Source: Cognatundibacterium griseum
GTDB taxonomy: Bacteria; Pseudomonadota; Gammaproteobacteria; Burkholderiales; Burkholderiaceae_D
Direction: 5' to 3'
DNA: 64,000 bases
Assembly: GCF_014284195.1 (NCBI RefSeq)
Contig: NZ_JACOGC010000002.1
Coordinates: forward strand, 744,001-808,000
Shown here piece after piece: positions 49,132 through 58,015 of this stretch (within the stretch, counting starts at the first letter, position 1; the number at the start of each line of letters is the position of its first letter). The notes below the pieces were generated by a model. It saw only the letters and a program-made list of their open reading frames with translations, did no database searches and was not told the DNA's origin. The translations under genes were made by a program, and so were the position numbers.

Positions 49132-50388
49132 GTGAAAAATCTCTCTTTTGAATGGTTGGTCGGTCTGCGCTATACGCGGGCCGGGCGTCGCAGCGGCAGA
49201 AACAGTTTTATTTCTTTTATCTCCATGATTTCTATGGCTGGTATCGCACTCGGGGTTGCTGCATTGATTATTGTTCTGTCAGTCATGAACGGTTTTCAGA
49301 AAGAAGTCCGGGATCGCATGCTTTCCGTGCTGGCGCATATAGAAGTGTTTGATGCCAGCGGCACGCTGGTTGAGTGGCAGAAAACAGCCTTGGAGGCAAA
49401 GAAAAATCCCGCCGTGACAGGTACTGCGCCGTATGTGGATGGCCAGGCGATGATTATCCGGGACGATGTGATGCACGGCGTGATTGTGCGTGGCGTATTG
49501 CCGGATCAGGAACGTTATGTGTCGGAGGTATCGGAAAAAATTAAAGCAGGCAGATGGGTTGATCTGCGTCCGGGAGAGTTTAATATTATTCTCGGGTCTG
49601 CACTGGCAGCCAATCTCCATGTGCATGTCGGCGACAAAGTCACGCTGGCGGCGCCAGAAGGACAGATGACACCGGCAGGTGTCGTTCCACGGCTCAAGGC
49701 ATTTACCGTGGCTGGCATCTTTGATGCCGGGCATTATGAGTTTGATTCTGGCATGGCATTCATGCATATTGCCGACGCCCAGAAATTTTTCCGGTTAAGC
49801 GGACCATCAGGATTGCGCCTGCGGATTAAGGAGATGCTCAAAGCGCCACAGGTTGCGCTTGAATTGTCGCGTACCTTATCCGGCGATCTGCTGATTCGCG
49901 ACTGGTCGCAGCAAAACCGGAATTATTTTTCAGCCGTCAAGACAGAAAAAACCATGATGTTCATTATTCTGGCACTGATTGTTGCCGTGGCTGCGTTTAA
50001 TCTGGTCTCGACTCTGGTGATGACTGTTACGGATAAACAGGCGGATATTGCGATTCTCCGCACGCTCGGAGCATCGCCTGCTTCAATCATGAAGATTTTC
50101 ATGATACAGGGCGGTCTTGTCGGTCTGATCGGAACCGGGCTGGGTGTGGCAGGTGGCGTCGTGGTGGCTTTGAATATTGATGTGATTGTTCCTTTCATTG
50201 AACGCTTACTGGGAGTCGATTTTTTACCGAAAGATTTGTATTTCATCAGTGCATTACCGTCGGATCTGCGATGGCCCGATGTGTGGCAGATCAGTATCAT
50301 GGCCCTGGTCCTGGCGTTTGTCGCAACGATTTACCCCAGCTGGCATGCCGCCCGCGTGAAACCAGCGGAGGCATTGCGCTATGAGTGA
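49132..50388 (+). CDS. lolC: Lipoprotein-releasing system transmembrane protein LolC/LolE
   Basis: The 418-residue inner-membrane protein of the LolCDE complex extracts lipoproteins from the inner membrane and passes them to LolA. It begins [29 protein letters not shown] and has four membrane segments: one near residues 24–48 and three at about 272–295, 320–350 and 380–405. A large periplasmic MacB-like domain lies between the first two. The start is GTG at 49132. Only one such gene is seen next to lolD, so the complex may be a LolC2D2-type homodimer (LolF-like), as in bacteria with a single permease. It overlaps lolD by eight bases. Confidence 0.93.
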   Translation: MKNLSFEWLVGLRYTRAGRRSGRNSFISFISMISMAGIALGVAALIIVLSVMNGFQKEVRDRMLSVLAHIEVFDASGTLVEWQKTALEAKKNPAVTGTAPYVDGQAMIIRDDVMHGVIVRGVLPDQERYVSEVSEKIKAGRWVDLRPGEFNIILGSALAANLHVHVGDKVTLAAPEGQMTPAGVVPRLKAFTVAGIFDAGHYEFDSGMAFMHIADAQKFFRLSGPSGLRLRIKEMLKAPQVALELSRTLSGDLLIRDWSQQNRNYFSAVKTEKTMMFIILALIVAVAAFNLVSTLVMTVTDKQADIAILRTLGASPASIMKIFMIQGGLVGLIGTGLGVAGGVVVALNIDVIVPFIERLLGVDFLPKDLYFISALPSDLRWPDVWQISIMALVLAFVATIYPSWHAARVKPAEALRYE

Positions 50389-51091
50389 TCAGATGAATGC
50401 ACAGACAAACGGACAGGAAGTGATCCTGAGCTGTCAGAATCTCGGAAAAACCTTTAACGAAGGTGCGGAAGCCGTTTCAGTGCTGAAAGGCATTACGCTG
50501 AATGTGAATAAAGGAGAGCGGCTTGCCATTATCGGCGCTTCCGGCTCCGGAAAATCTACCTTGCTGCATTTACTGGGAGGGCTGGATACGCCGACTACAG
50601 GCACAGTCTGTTTGCAGGGTGAGGATATCAGCAACATGAGCGAGTCTTCACGGGGGACGATGCGCAATCGCTCCTTGGGTTTCGTTTATCAGTTCCATCA
50701 TTTGCTGCCTGAATTTTCTGCGCTGGATAATGTGGCTATGCCATTACTGATTCGCCGTGTTCCCCGCTCAGAAGCGCAGCAAGCGGCACAGCAAATACTG
50801 GAAAGGGTCGGGCTGGGGCACAGAGTCAGACACGTTCCCGGAGAACTGTCTGGTGGCGAGCGTCAGCGTGTCGCCCTGGCACGTGCATTGGTGACCCAGC
50901 CAGCCTGCGTTCTGGCGGATGAGCCTACCGGAAATCTGGATGGCGGCACCGCCCAGCAGGTATTTGCATTGCTGCTGGAATTATCCAGAACGCTTGGCAC
51001 GGCTTTTGTGATCGTGACTCATGATGCGGAGCTGGCCAGTCGTTGCGACCGGATATTCAGACTCTCTGATCAGGGCCTGTTGCAGCAATAG
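50381..51091 (+). CDS. lolD: Lipoprotein-releasing system ATP-binding protein LolD
   Basis: The 236-residue ABC ATPase drives LolCDE. It has Walker [10 protein letters not shown] (about 51–59), Q-loop in [16 protein letters not shown] (the LolD-type LPEF segment), signature [15 protein letters not shown], Walker [13 protein letters not shown], and the H-loop in IVTHDAEL. Start ATG overlaps the end of lolC by eight bases. The EpsL-like gene begins eight bases after its stop, so that gene and probably the deacetylase may be read through from the lol promoter. Confidence 0.95.
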   Translation: MSDQMNAQTNGQEVILSCQNLGKTFNEGAEAVSVLKGITLNVNKGERLAIIGASGSGKSTLLHLLGGLDTPTTGTVCLQGEDISNMSESSRGTMRNRSLGFVYQFHHLLPEFSALDNVAMPLLIRRVPRSEAQQAAQQILERVGLGHRVRHVPGELSGGERQRVALARALVTQPACVLADEPTGNLDGGTAQQVFALLLELSRTLGTAFVIVTHDAELASRCDRIFRLSDQGLLQQ

Positions 51092-51098
51092 GCGACGC

Positions 51099-52415
51099 AT
51101 GACTGACCGGCATTTTCCTCCGTTTTTGATACCTGCATTCCGGCATATTATGTTGCTGGGAGGAATGGCCTGTTGTGCGGCTACTGCCAGCGCCAGCAAT
51201 GATCTGGCTTTGCAGCTCGAAACATCTCTGCTGACTGACAGTAATCCTTTCCGGTTTTATGATCATCAGACAGATGCGCAGCGCCTTGAAATCCAGCGCC
51301 TGACAGATATGATCAATACCACCGATGTGCGCGGCGGTGCGATCATCCCGTTGCTTTCAGAGCAGACGAGACTGATCCTGACCGGATCGCTGGGAAACCG
51401 GCATTATAAAGACTACCGCCAGCTCGATCATCAGCAGGCCGCTGGCGATGCGGTGCTGGAGTGGCAGGCAAGCAAAATGCTCGACGGCAGGGTGGCGGCA
51501 GGTAAAGACAAACGCTTGTTTCAATACATTAACGGTACGCTGACCGAGCGTGATCTGGCGCACCAGACAACCGGAAGCGCCGATATCAATCTCAAAATCA
51601 GCGATGAATGGCAGCTCCGGAGCCGCTGGTTCCGCTCAGAGCTGGCGTATGATCTGCCGGTCAACCAGTTGTACAACTTAACAGAACGTGGGCAGCAGGC
51701 GGGTGCGCTATACCTCTCGCCAACGGGTTCCAGTATTGGTGCGGGAATACGCCATTCCGATGTCTCTTATCCGGACCGCACACCGCAACAGATCGCTGAT
51801 CTGGACCGGCATTATCAGGAGAATGAATTTTTTCTGGACGCAGAATGGCAATACAGCGTCAAAACTGCCACCAGCGCGCATCTGGGCATGATTCGTCGTC
51901 GTTATACCGTTTTGGATGAACGTAACAGCAATCTATTTAATGCAATCTGGCGTGGCGTGTATCGCTATTCCCCTAAACTCAGACTGGATGTGCAGTTATA
52001 TAACCGGCCATTTTCAATTGTCGATCCGGCCGTCCTGTACGTGACGAGTAAAGGCATTCGTTTTGATGCGCTCTGGCACTGGTCAGATAAAACCAGATTC
52101 AATTTCTCAACACTCTGGCAGGCCAGTGATCAGCAACTGATTCCACGCCTGACGCTGCCCGGGAATACTTCCCGGCAGGAAAATCTGCAACGGATCGGCG
52201 CCGGAGCAAGCTATCAGCTGGAGCGGGGCTTCAGAGTCTTTTTTGACAGCTTTTACGAAAGAACCACCCGGAAAGCGGATGATCAGCAGTTAAAGCAGGC
52301 AGTAGTGAAGTTAGGACTGGAATACACTTTTGAAAATCTGCCGGGAAGCGCTGCCAAAACCGGATTGCTGCGTTATCAGCAATCGTTGAGCGCTTCCGAT
52401 CCTATACGGGAATAA
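51099..52415 (+). CDS. EpsL-like outer-membrane β-barrel protein
   Basis: The 438-residue product has a signal peptide ending ASA (about 35). It is then rich in alternating aromatic/polar strands typical of an outer-membrane barrel, for example WQASKMLDGRVAAGKD, WQLRSRWFRSELAYDLP, GAGIRHSDVSYPD, ATSAHLGMIRRRYTVL and a near-terminal strand LGLEYTF. This matches the exopolysaccharide-operon EpsL/VpsM-type barrels found with some capsule or exosortase loci. No polysaccharide polymerase or glycosyltransferase genes are nearby, so it is an orphan here. It begins eight bases after lolD and ends seven bases before a polysaccharide deacetylase. Confidence 0.72.
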   Translation: MTDRHFPPFLIPAFRHIMLLGGMACCAATASASNDLALQLETSLLTDSNPFRFYDHQTDAQRLEIQRLTDMINTTDVRGGAIIPLLSEQTRLILTGSLGNRHYKDYRQLDHQQAAGDAVLEWQASKMLDGRVAAGKDKRLFQYINGTLTERDLAHQTTGSADINLKISDEWQLRSRWFRSELAYDLPVNQLYNLTERGQQAGALYLSPTGSSIGAGIRHSDVSYPDRTPQQIADLDRHYQENEFFLDAEWQYSVKTATSAHLGMIRRRYTVLDERNSNLFNAIWRGVYRYSPKLRLDVQLYNRPFSIVDPAVLYVTSKGIRFDALWHWSDKTRFNFSTLWQASDQQLIPRLTLPGNTSRQENLQRIGAGASYQLERGFRVFFDSFYERTTRKADDQQLKQAVVKLGLEYTFENLPGSAAKTGLLRYQQSLSASDPIRE

Positions 52416-52422
52416 TGAGCTC

Positions 52423-53169
52423 ATGTCTTTGATCCGGAAAATCAGCCGCTTATCCGCCCGCCATCTGGCCTGTCGCTGGATTCCATTACAACAGGAGCGC
52501 GGCGTCATCAGTTTTTCATTCGATGATGTACCTGCCAGTGCCTGTCACCAGGGAGCCGCCTTGCTTGAGCAATATCAGGCGCGCGGCACATTCTATGTCT
52601 GCGGTGGTTTAACTGACGGTATCGAACAATCCCAGCCATGCCATAGCGTGCAGGATTTGCAAAGACTGGCGTGCAACGGACATGAAATCGCCTGTCATAC
52701 GTATGCGCACCGAAACTGCGCTGATACCGCAATCCCTGCCTTGCAGGCAGACTGGGAACGTAATCAGGCATTTTTTAAGACGCATCAGTTGCCGGGTGCT
52801 GGATTTGCATTTCCTTTTGGCGCCTACGGCTTACTCAGCAAAATCGCTGCATCGCGCCGGTTTGCATACAGCCGCATCACCGGCGGCGGACTGCAAACCG
52901 GGCGTGCGGATCTGGCTGCATTGCGGGCGCAGGCCTTGTATGCCAACACCATGACTACGGAACAGATGGCTGCGTTGATCCGGCAGGCAGATCAGCAGCG
53001 TGGCTGGCTGATTTTCTATTCTCATGAAGTCAGTGCACAGCCGGGACCATGGGGAACCAGCCCGCAGCAATTGGAAACCGCATTGCGTCTGGCTGCGGAG
53101 TCCCGCTGCCGTCTGCTTACAGTGCAAAAGGCGATACATTATTTTCAGCATGGAGATGCGGGCGACTGA
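52423..53169 (+). CDS. Polysaccharide deacetylase (NodB-like, CE4)
   Basis: The 248-residue protein has the NodB homology core. FSFDDVPASA (about 31–40) holds the catalytic/metal aspartates, GTFYVCGGL is the following strand, HTYAH (about 92–96) is the metal-binding H-x3-H, FAFPFGAY contains the usual FRxPxG-like region in a variant form, and IFYSHEV (about 203) is the late histidine motif. CE4 enzymes remove N- or O-acetyl groups from polysaccharides or peptidoglycan. No clear signal peptide is seen. It follows the EpsL-like gene by seven bases, suggesting a two-gene envelope polysaccharide module. Confidence 0.87.
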   Translation: MSLIRKISRLSARHLACRWIPLQQERGVISFSFDDVPASACHQGAALLEQYQARGTFYVCGGLTDGIEQSQPCHSVQDLQRLACNGHEIACHTYAHRNCADTAIPALQADWERNQAFFKTHQLPGAGFAFPFGAYGLLSKIAASRRFAYSRITGGGLQTGRADLAALRAQALYANTMTTEQMAALIRQADQQRGWLIFYSHEVSAQPGPWGTSPQQLETALRLAAESRCRLLTVQKAIHYFQHGDAGD

Positions 53170-53259
53170 CACCTGCTAGATTCCACAGCAGATTTTTGCT
53201 AGGCGACTTCAGTTACAATTTCCGCCACACTTTTTGATTTTCAAGATCGGATACGATTT

Positions 53260-55146
53260 ATGCGCCAGCACAGCCAGTTCGGACTGTTAAAACAACACCG
53301 CTTTGCACCGTTTTTCTGGACACAGTTTTTAGGGGCATTCAATGACAACGTGTTTAAAACAGCACTGCTGACGATTCTGACTTACAACACTCTGGAGTGG
53401 ACCAAGTTGGACATCGGTTTGCTGAATAATCTGATTCCCGGGTTATTTATTCTGCCTTTTGTCCTGTTTTCTGCCACAGCAGGTCAGCTCGCCGATAAGT
53501 TTGAAAAAGGAGCGATGGCGCGTAAGGTCAAGTTGTTGGAAATCCTGATTATGCTGATTGCCGCATATGGCTGGTGGAATCATCAGCTCTGGCTCTTGAT
53601 TGCCGCAGTGGCTGGCATGGGGATTCATTCGACATTATTCGGGCCGGTCAAATACGCATATTTGCCCCAGCATCTGCAAAAAGATGAACTGATCGGTGGC
53701 AATGGCCTGATTGAAATGGGAACTTTTGTCGGAATTCTGGCTGGCGAAATTCTCGGAGCGATGCTGGTGGTGCACCAGCCGTGGGGATTGCAGCTTGTCG
53801 CTACCGGAACCATCATCGTCGCGGTTCTGGGTTACATTGCCAGCCTGCGGATTCCTTATTCACCGGCACCAGAACCGGCATTGCCGGTTAGCTGGAATCC
53901 CCTGAGTGAGACGGTGCGAAATATTCGTTTCAGCAGAAAAAACCGTCCGGTGTTTTTATCGCTGATGGGAAATTCCTGGTTCTGGTTTTATGGCGCCATC
54001 ATTCTGGCTCAATTTCCTCAGTACGCAAAAAATTATCTGCACGGTGACCATAGTGTTTTTGTATTGCTGCTGACGGTTTTTTCTTTTGGAATTGGTACTG
54101 GCTCACTGGCATGTGAAAAATTATCGGGGCATAAAATTGAAATCGGTCTGGTGCCATTTGGGGCGATCGGTTTATCGGTCTTTGGTTTTGATCTGTATTT
54201 GTCCAGCAATACTTATATCAACACGCAGATAGTCGATCTGTGGGGATTCCTGCAACAGGCCGGCGCTGTGCACATCCTGGCGGATATCGTGATGATCGGT
54301 GTTTTTGGTGGTTTGTACATCGTACCTTTATTCGCTCTGATTCAGACGCGTTGCGATCCTGCCCATTTATCCCGCACTATCGCCGGCATGAATATTCTGA
54401 ACGCTTTATTCATGGTTGTGGCATCACTCGCTGCCATGCTGATGCTGAAACAAGGCTTTACCATCCCGCAGATATTTATGGCTACCGCGATGCTGAATGT
54501 CGTCGTGGCGCTTTATATTTTCAGTCTGGTTCCTGAATTCTTAATGCGTTTCATTGCCTGGCTGCTGATTCATACCGTGCATCAGGTCAGGACTGTCAAT
54601 GCTGAACGTATTCCGGCGGAGGGAGCAGGTGTACTGGTCTGCAATCATGTCAGCTATATGGATGCTATCGTCATCATGGCCTGCAGCCCTCGACCTATCC
54701 GCTTTGTGATGGATCACCGCATTTTTAAAATCCCGTTTTTGTCCTGGATTTTCCGCACAGCCAAAGCGATTCCGATTGCGCCTGCCAAAGAGGATCCGTG
54801 GCTGACCGAAAAATCGTATGTCGATATTGCGCAGGCTTTGCATGAAGGGGAACTTGTTTGCATCTTCCCCGAAGGAAAACTAACCAGCACCGGCGATATC
54901 AATCAGTTTCGTGGCGGTGTGATGAAAATACTGGAGCGCTCGCCGGTTCCGGTTTATCCGATGGCACTGCGGGGTTTATGGGGCAGTTTTTTTACGCGCG
55001 ACGGGGGAAATCCGTTTGAACGGGCATTCCGGCGCAGACCTTTTTCCAGACTGGAATTAGTCGTTGGAGAAGTCATGCAGCCATCGCAGGTATCTCCAAT
55101 CGTATTGCAGGAAAAAGTAACGCAGTTACGCGGCAACTGGCGCTGA
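53260..55146 (+). CDS. LplT–PlsC fusion: lysophospholipid flippase and acyltransferase
   Basis: The 628-residue protein joins an MFS transporter (about 1–425, about 12 membrane segments, opening FAPFFWTQFLGAFNDNVFKTALLT as in LplT) to a PlsC-type acyltransferase. The acyltransferase has NHVSYMDA (HX4D, about 463) and FPEGKLT (about 536). The likely job is to flip lyso-phospholipids inward across the inner membrane and re-acylate them, as done by LplT with Aas in E. coli. Unlike Aas there is no AMP-dependent acyl-ACP synthetase domain, so acyl-ACP or acyl-CoA must be supplied by other enzymes. Stop at 55146 is followed by an inverted repeat. Confidence 0.92.
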   Translation: MRQHSQFGLLKQHRFAPFFWTQFLGAFNDNVFKTALLTILTYNTLEWTKLDIGLLNNLIPGLFILPFVLFSATAGQLADKFEKGAMARKVKLLEILIMLIAAYGWWNHQLWLLIAAVAGMGIHSTLFGPVKYAYLPQHLQKDELIGGNGLIEMGTFVGILAGEILGAMLVVHQPWGLQLVATGTIIVAVLGYIASLRIPYSPAPEPALPVSWNPLSETVRNIRFSRKNRPVFLSLMGNSWFWFYGAIILAQFPQYAKNYLHGDHSVFVLLLTVFSFGIGTGSLACEKLSGHKIEIGLVPFGAIGLSVFGFDLYLSSNTYINTQIVDLWGFLQQAGAVHILADIVMIGVFGGLYIVPLFALIQTRCDPAHLSRTIAGMNILNALFMVVASLAAMLMLKQGFTIPQIFMATAMLNVVVALYIFSLVPEFLMRFIAWLLIHTVHQVRTVNAERIPAEGAGVLVCNHVSYMDAIVIMACSPRPIRFVMDHRIFKIPFLSWIFRTAKAIPIAPAKEDPWLTEKSYVDIAQALHEGELVCIFPEGKLTSTGDINQFRGGVMKILERSPVPVYPMALRGLWGSFFTRDGGNPFERAFRRRPFSRLELVVGEVMQPSQVSPIVLQEKVTQLRGNWR

Positions 55147-55192
55147 AAAAAAGACCAGCCCTTATGTAACTTATGTAACGTGAGGCTGGTCT
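55145..55192 (-). terminator. Terminator of emrB, with direct repeat in the loop
   Basis: A 9-bp stem (AGACCAGCC / GGCTGGTCT) encloses a 23-base loop that contains TTATGTAAC twice. On the minus strand the stem is followed by T's, so it serves the EmrB-like gene. In the plus direction the T-run is weak. Confidence 0.7.
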
Positions 55193-55217
55193 GATTTAAT
55201 TTTAGAAGGGCGCGGGA

Positions 55218-56771
55218 TCAGTGCGCACCGCCGGCATCAGCCGGAACGGATGATTTTTTGGGTTTAGTCAGCCAGACCAGGCCAATCAGTCCGAGGAACA
55301 TAAAGGCTGCCATATAGAACAGATCGGTTGCCGCCATCGTGCTGGCCTGTACGCTGATGATTCTGTCGATGAGCGCGTAGGCTCCTGCATCAGGGATGCC
55401 TTGCTGGTTCAGCCCCTGAACTGTCTGCACGAATGCCTGGGAGCTGCTGCCCGTATGCTCTGTAATGTGCGCATGGTGCATGGTGCTGCGGCTATCCCAC
55501 ATGGTGGTCATGATAGATGCCCCCATACCGCCGCACATGATCCTGACGAAATTCGATAAACCGGAGGCCGCCGGAATCTTATCGGGTGGCTGGCCAGACA
55601 AGACGATGGATGTCAGCGGGATAAAGAACATCGACATCGCAGCGCCTTGCAGCAGTGTAGGTATCAGCAGAGTGATGGTATCGACTTCGGTGGTAAATCC
55701 GGCGCGTAAAAAGAATACCAGCGCAAAACCGAGGAAAGCCACAGAGGCAACCTTACGGGCGTCGACTTTCGGTAAAATTTTACCGATCACGGGCGATAGT
55801 AAAATCGCAAAAATACCTACTGGCGCCATGACCTTACCGGCCTCTGTCGCAGTATAAGACAGCTGGGTCTGCAGCCATAAAGGCATGATGACCAGACTGC
55901 CAAAAAACAGCCCGTAACCAATCGAAATAGCGACGACGCCGGCAGAAAAATTACGGCCTTTAAATAAGGACAAATCAACGACCGGATGGTCCTGTCCTGT
56001 TTCCCAGATCACGAAATAAATCAATCCGATCACGGCAACCACTGTCAGCAGGATGATCTCCCCGGAGCTGAACCAGTCAAGTTCTTTACCTTTGTCCAGC
56101 ATTAACTGCAACGCACCGACCCAGACCACCAGCAAAAATAAGCCAACTTTATCAATAGGCAGTGCCTTGATCGCAGACTCACGCTTCCGGTAAATAGACC
56201 AGGTCGCCCATGCCGTAAATAATCCGACCGGAATGTTGATGTAAAAAATCCAGGGCCAGGAATAATTATCCGAAATCCAGCCGCCAAGCAGTGGCCCCAT
56301 GATGGGCGCCACCAGTGTTGTCATCCCCCATAAGGCCAGCGCCATTGAGCTTTTCGCGGGCGGATAACTCCCGAGCAGCAGGGATTGCGAAAGGGGAATC
56401 ATCGGGCCGGCAACAGCTCCCTGCAAAATACGGGCGGCGATCAGTATTTCGATATTCGGCGCCATCCCGCACAGCCATGATGAAATGACGAACAGCAGAA
56501 TGGATGCCATAAATAAACGGACCTGGCCAAACTGTGTTGTCAGCCAGCCAGTCAGAGGCACAGAAATCGCATTGGCTACTGCAAACGATGTGATGACCCA
56601 GGTGCCCTGTTGCGGAGAAACACCCAGATTTCCCGAAATCGCCGGAATCGAAACGTTGGCAATCGAGGAATCCAGGACATTCATAAATACCGCCAGCGAT
56701 AAGGCCAGCGTGCCCATAGCCAGTTGCGATCCCTTTAATGGCGCATACGGAGCGCGGGAAGCTGTGCTCAT
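55218..56771 (-). CDS. emrB: DHA2-family multidrug efflux MFS transporter, EmrB type
   Basis: The 517-residue protein has about 14 membrane segments. It shows the DHA2 pattern LDSSIANVSIPAISGNLG near residues 34–50, WVITSFAVANAISVPLTGWL and the GPLLGGWISDNYSWPWIFYIN segment. It is the proton-driven inner-membrane component of a tripartite pump. It is the last gene of marR–OMF–emrA–emrB, and its ATG overlaps the emrA stop (TAATG). Drug range is unknown; EmrB types export hydrophobic uncouplers and antibiotics. Confidence 0.92.
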   Translation of the reverse strand: MSTASRAPYAPLKGSQLAMGTLALSLAVFMNVLDSSIANVSIPAISGNLGVSPQQGTWVITSFAVANAISVPLTGWLTTQFGQVRLFMASILLFVISSWLCGMAPNIEILIAARILQGAVAGPMIPLSQSLLLGSYPPAKSSMALALWGMTTLVAPIMGPLLGGWISDNYSWPWIFYINIPVGLFTAWATWSIYRKRESAIKALPIDKVGLFLLVVWVGALQLMLDKGKELDWFSSGEIILLTVVAVIGLIYFVIWETGQDHPVVDLSLFKGRNFSAGVVAISIGYGLFFGSLVIMPLWLQTQLSYTATEAGKVMAPVGIFAILLSPVIGKILPKVDARKVASVAFLGFALVFFLRAGFTTEVDTITLLIPTLLQGAAMSMFFIPLTSIVLSGQPPDKIPAASGLSNFVRIMCGGMGASIMTTMWDSRSTMHHAHITEHTGSSSQAFVQTVQGLNQQGIPDAGAYALIDRIISVQASTMAATDLFYMAAFMFLGLIGLVWLTKPKKSSVPADAGGAH

Positions 56772-58015
56772 TATTTTGCTTTCGTATCCGCGGTGTTTTT
56801 CATAGTTGCTGCAGTACTGTTCTGAGCAGTGGATAAGTTGATCTGAATAATCTGGGCAATACGCTGGTCGGCATCCTTGGCAGCCTGTTCAAATACCTGC
56901 GTCTGATATGCCGGCGTTGCTCTTGCTGGCTGACTGGCCGTGACTGGCGCTCCCTGTTGCTGAGAGATATTCACCTGTACCTGCATCGATACGCCGATAC
57001 GCAAAGGATGGCTTTCGAGTTCTTTCGGATCAAGGGAAATACGTACCGGAACTCGTTGTACAACCTTGATCCAGTTACCGCTGGCATTCTGTGCCGGCAG
57101 CAGCGCGAATGCTGCTCCTGTACCAGCAGACAGGCCCACAATTTTTCCGTGGTATTCAACGTCGCTGCCATACAGATCAGAGTGCAGTGTCACATCCTGA
57201 CCGATGCGCATGTGCGCCAGTTGTACTTCCTTGAAATTGGCATCCACCCACAGCGAATTGAGCGGTACGATCGACAGTAGGGGCGCACCGGGAGCTACAC
57301 GCTGACCAACCTGTACCGCGCGCTTGGCCACATAGCCGGTTGCCGGTGCAGGTAAGGAAGCACGGCTGTATGCCAGCATCGCTTCGCGTAATTTTGCGGC
57401 TGCGCGCAATACGTTCGGATGCTGGCTGACGCTGGTATTGTCAGTCAGTGCCCGGTTGGCGCCGAGCTGCTCACGTGCTGCAAGCTGGGCAGCTTCTGCC
57501 GTTTTGAGCGCATTCTTTGCGTGTTCCAGTTCCTCAGCAGAGATGGCGCCGGTACTCAGTAATTGCTGGCGTCGCGCCAGATCAGACTTGGCACGCTCAA
57601 CGTCGCTGTTGCGAACATCGATGTTGGCCTGCAGGCTGGCATTATTGGCGAACAAAACCCGGACTTCGCGCACCGTCTGCGCCAGTTGCGCTTCTGCCTG
57701 CTCCAGGGCAACTTTGGCGTCAGTTTTATCCAGATCAATCAGTGGTTTGCCAGATTGCACCAGTTCTGTATCGTCCGCATGAATAGCGACGACTGTGCCT
57801 GCAATCTGTGGCGTGACCTGAATGACATTGCCAGCGGCATAGGCATCATCGGTGTGTTCATAGTTACGGGCCACCAGCGCCCACCATGCGCCATAGGCGA
57901 TGGCGGCGAGGAGAATGACGCCGGAGACAATCAGCAGCAGTCCCCGACGTTTGCTGTTGTCGGAAGCGGGTTCATTAGGAATAGATGGCGTGGAATTTTG
58001 TACTGGAGCGTTCAT
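56771..58015 (-). CDS. emrA: Membrane-fusion (HlyD-family) subunit, EmrA type
   Basis: The 414-residue periplasmic adaptor has one membrane segment (about 25–47, RGLLLIVSGVILLAAIAYGAWW). This is followed by the EmrA-type opening NYEHTDDAYAAGNVIQVTPQIAGTV in pieces, a long coiled-coil hairpin (about 95–205), a lipoyl/β-barrel region (PATGYVAKRAVQVGQRV), and a C-terminal tail of about 60 residues that is Gln/Ala-rich. It links EmrB to the outer-membrane factor. Both neighbours overlap it at TAATG junctions, so the three subunits are translationally coupled. Confidence 0.93.
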   Translation of the reverse strand: MNAPVQNSTPSIPNEPASDNSKRRGLLLIVSGVILLAAIAYGAWWALVARNYEHTDDAYAAGNVIQVTPQIAGTVVAIHADDTELVQSGKPLIDLDKTDAKVALEQAEAQLAQTVREVRVLFANNASLQANIDVRNSDVERAKSDLARRQQLLSTGAISAEELEHAKNALKTAEAAQLAAREQLGANRALTDNTSVSQHPNVLRAAAKLREAMLAYSRASLPAPATGYVAKRAVQVGQRVAPGAPLLSIVPLNSLWVDANFKEVQLAHMRIGQDVTLHSDLYGSDVEYHGKIVGLSAGTGAAFALLPAQNASGNWIKVVQRVPVRISLDPKELESHPLRIGVSMQVQVNISQQQGAPVTASQPARATPAYQTQVFEQAAKDADQRIAQIIQINLSTAQNSTAATMKNTADTKAK

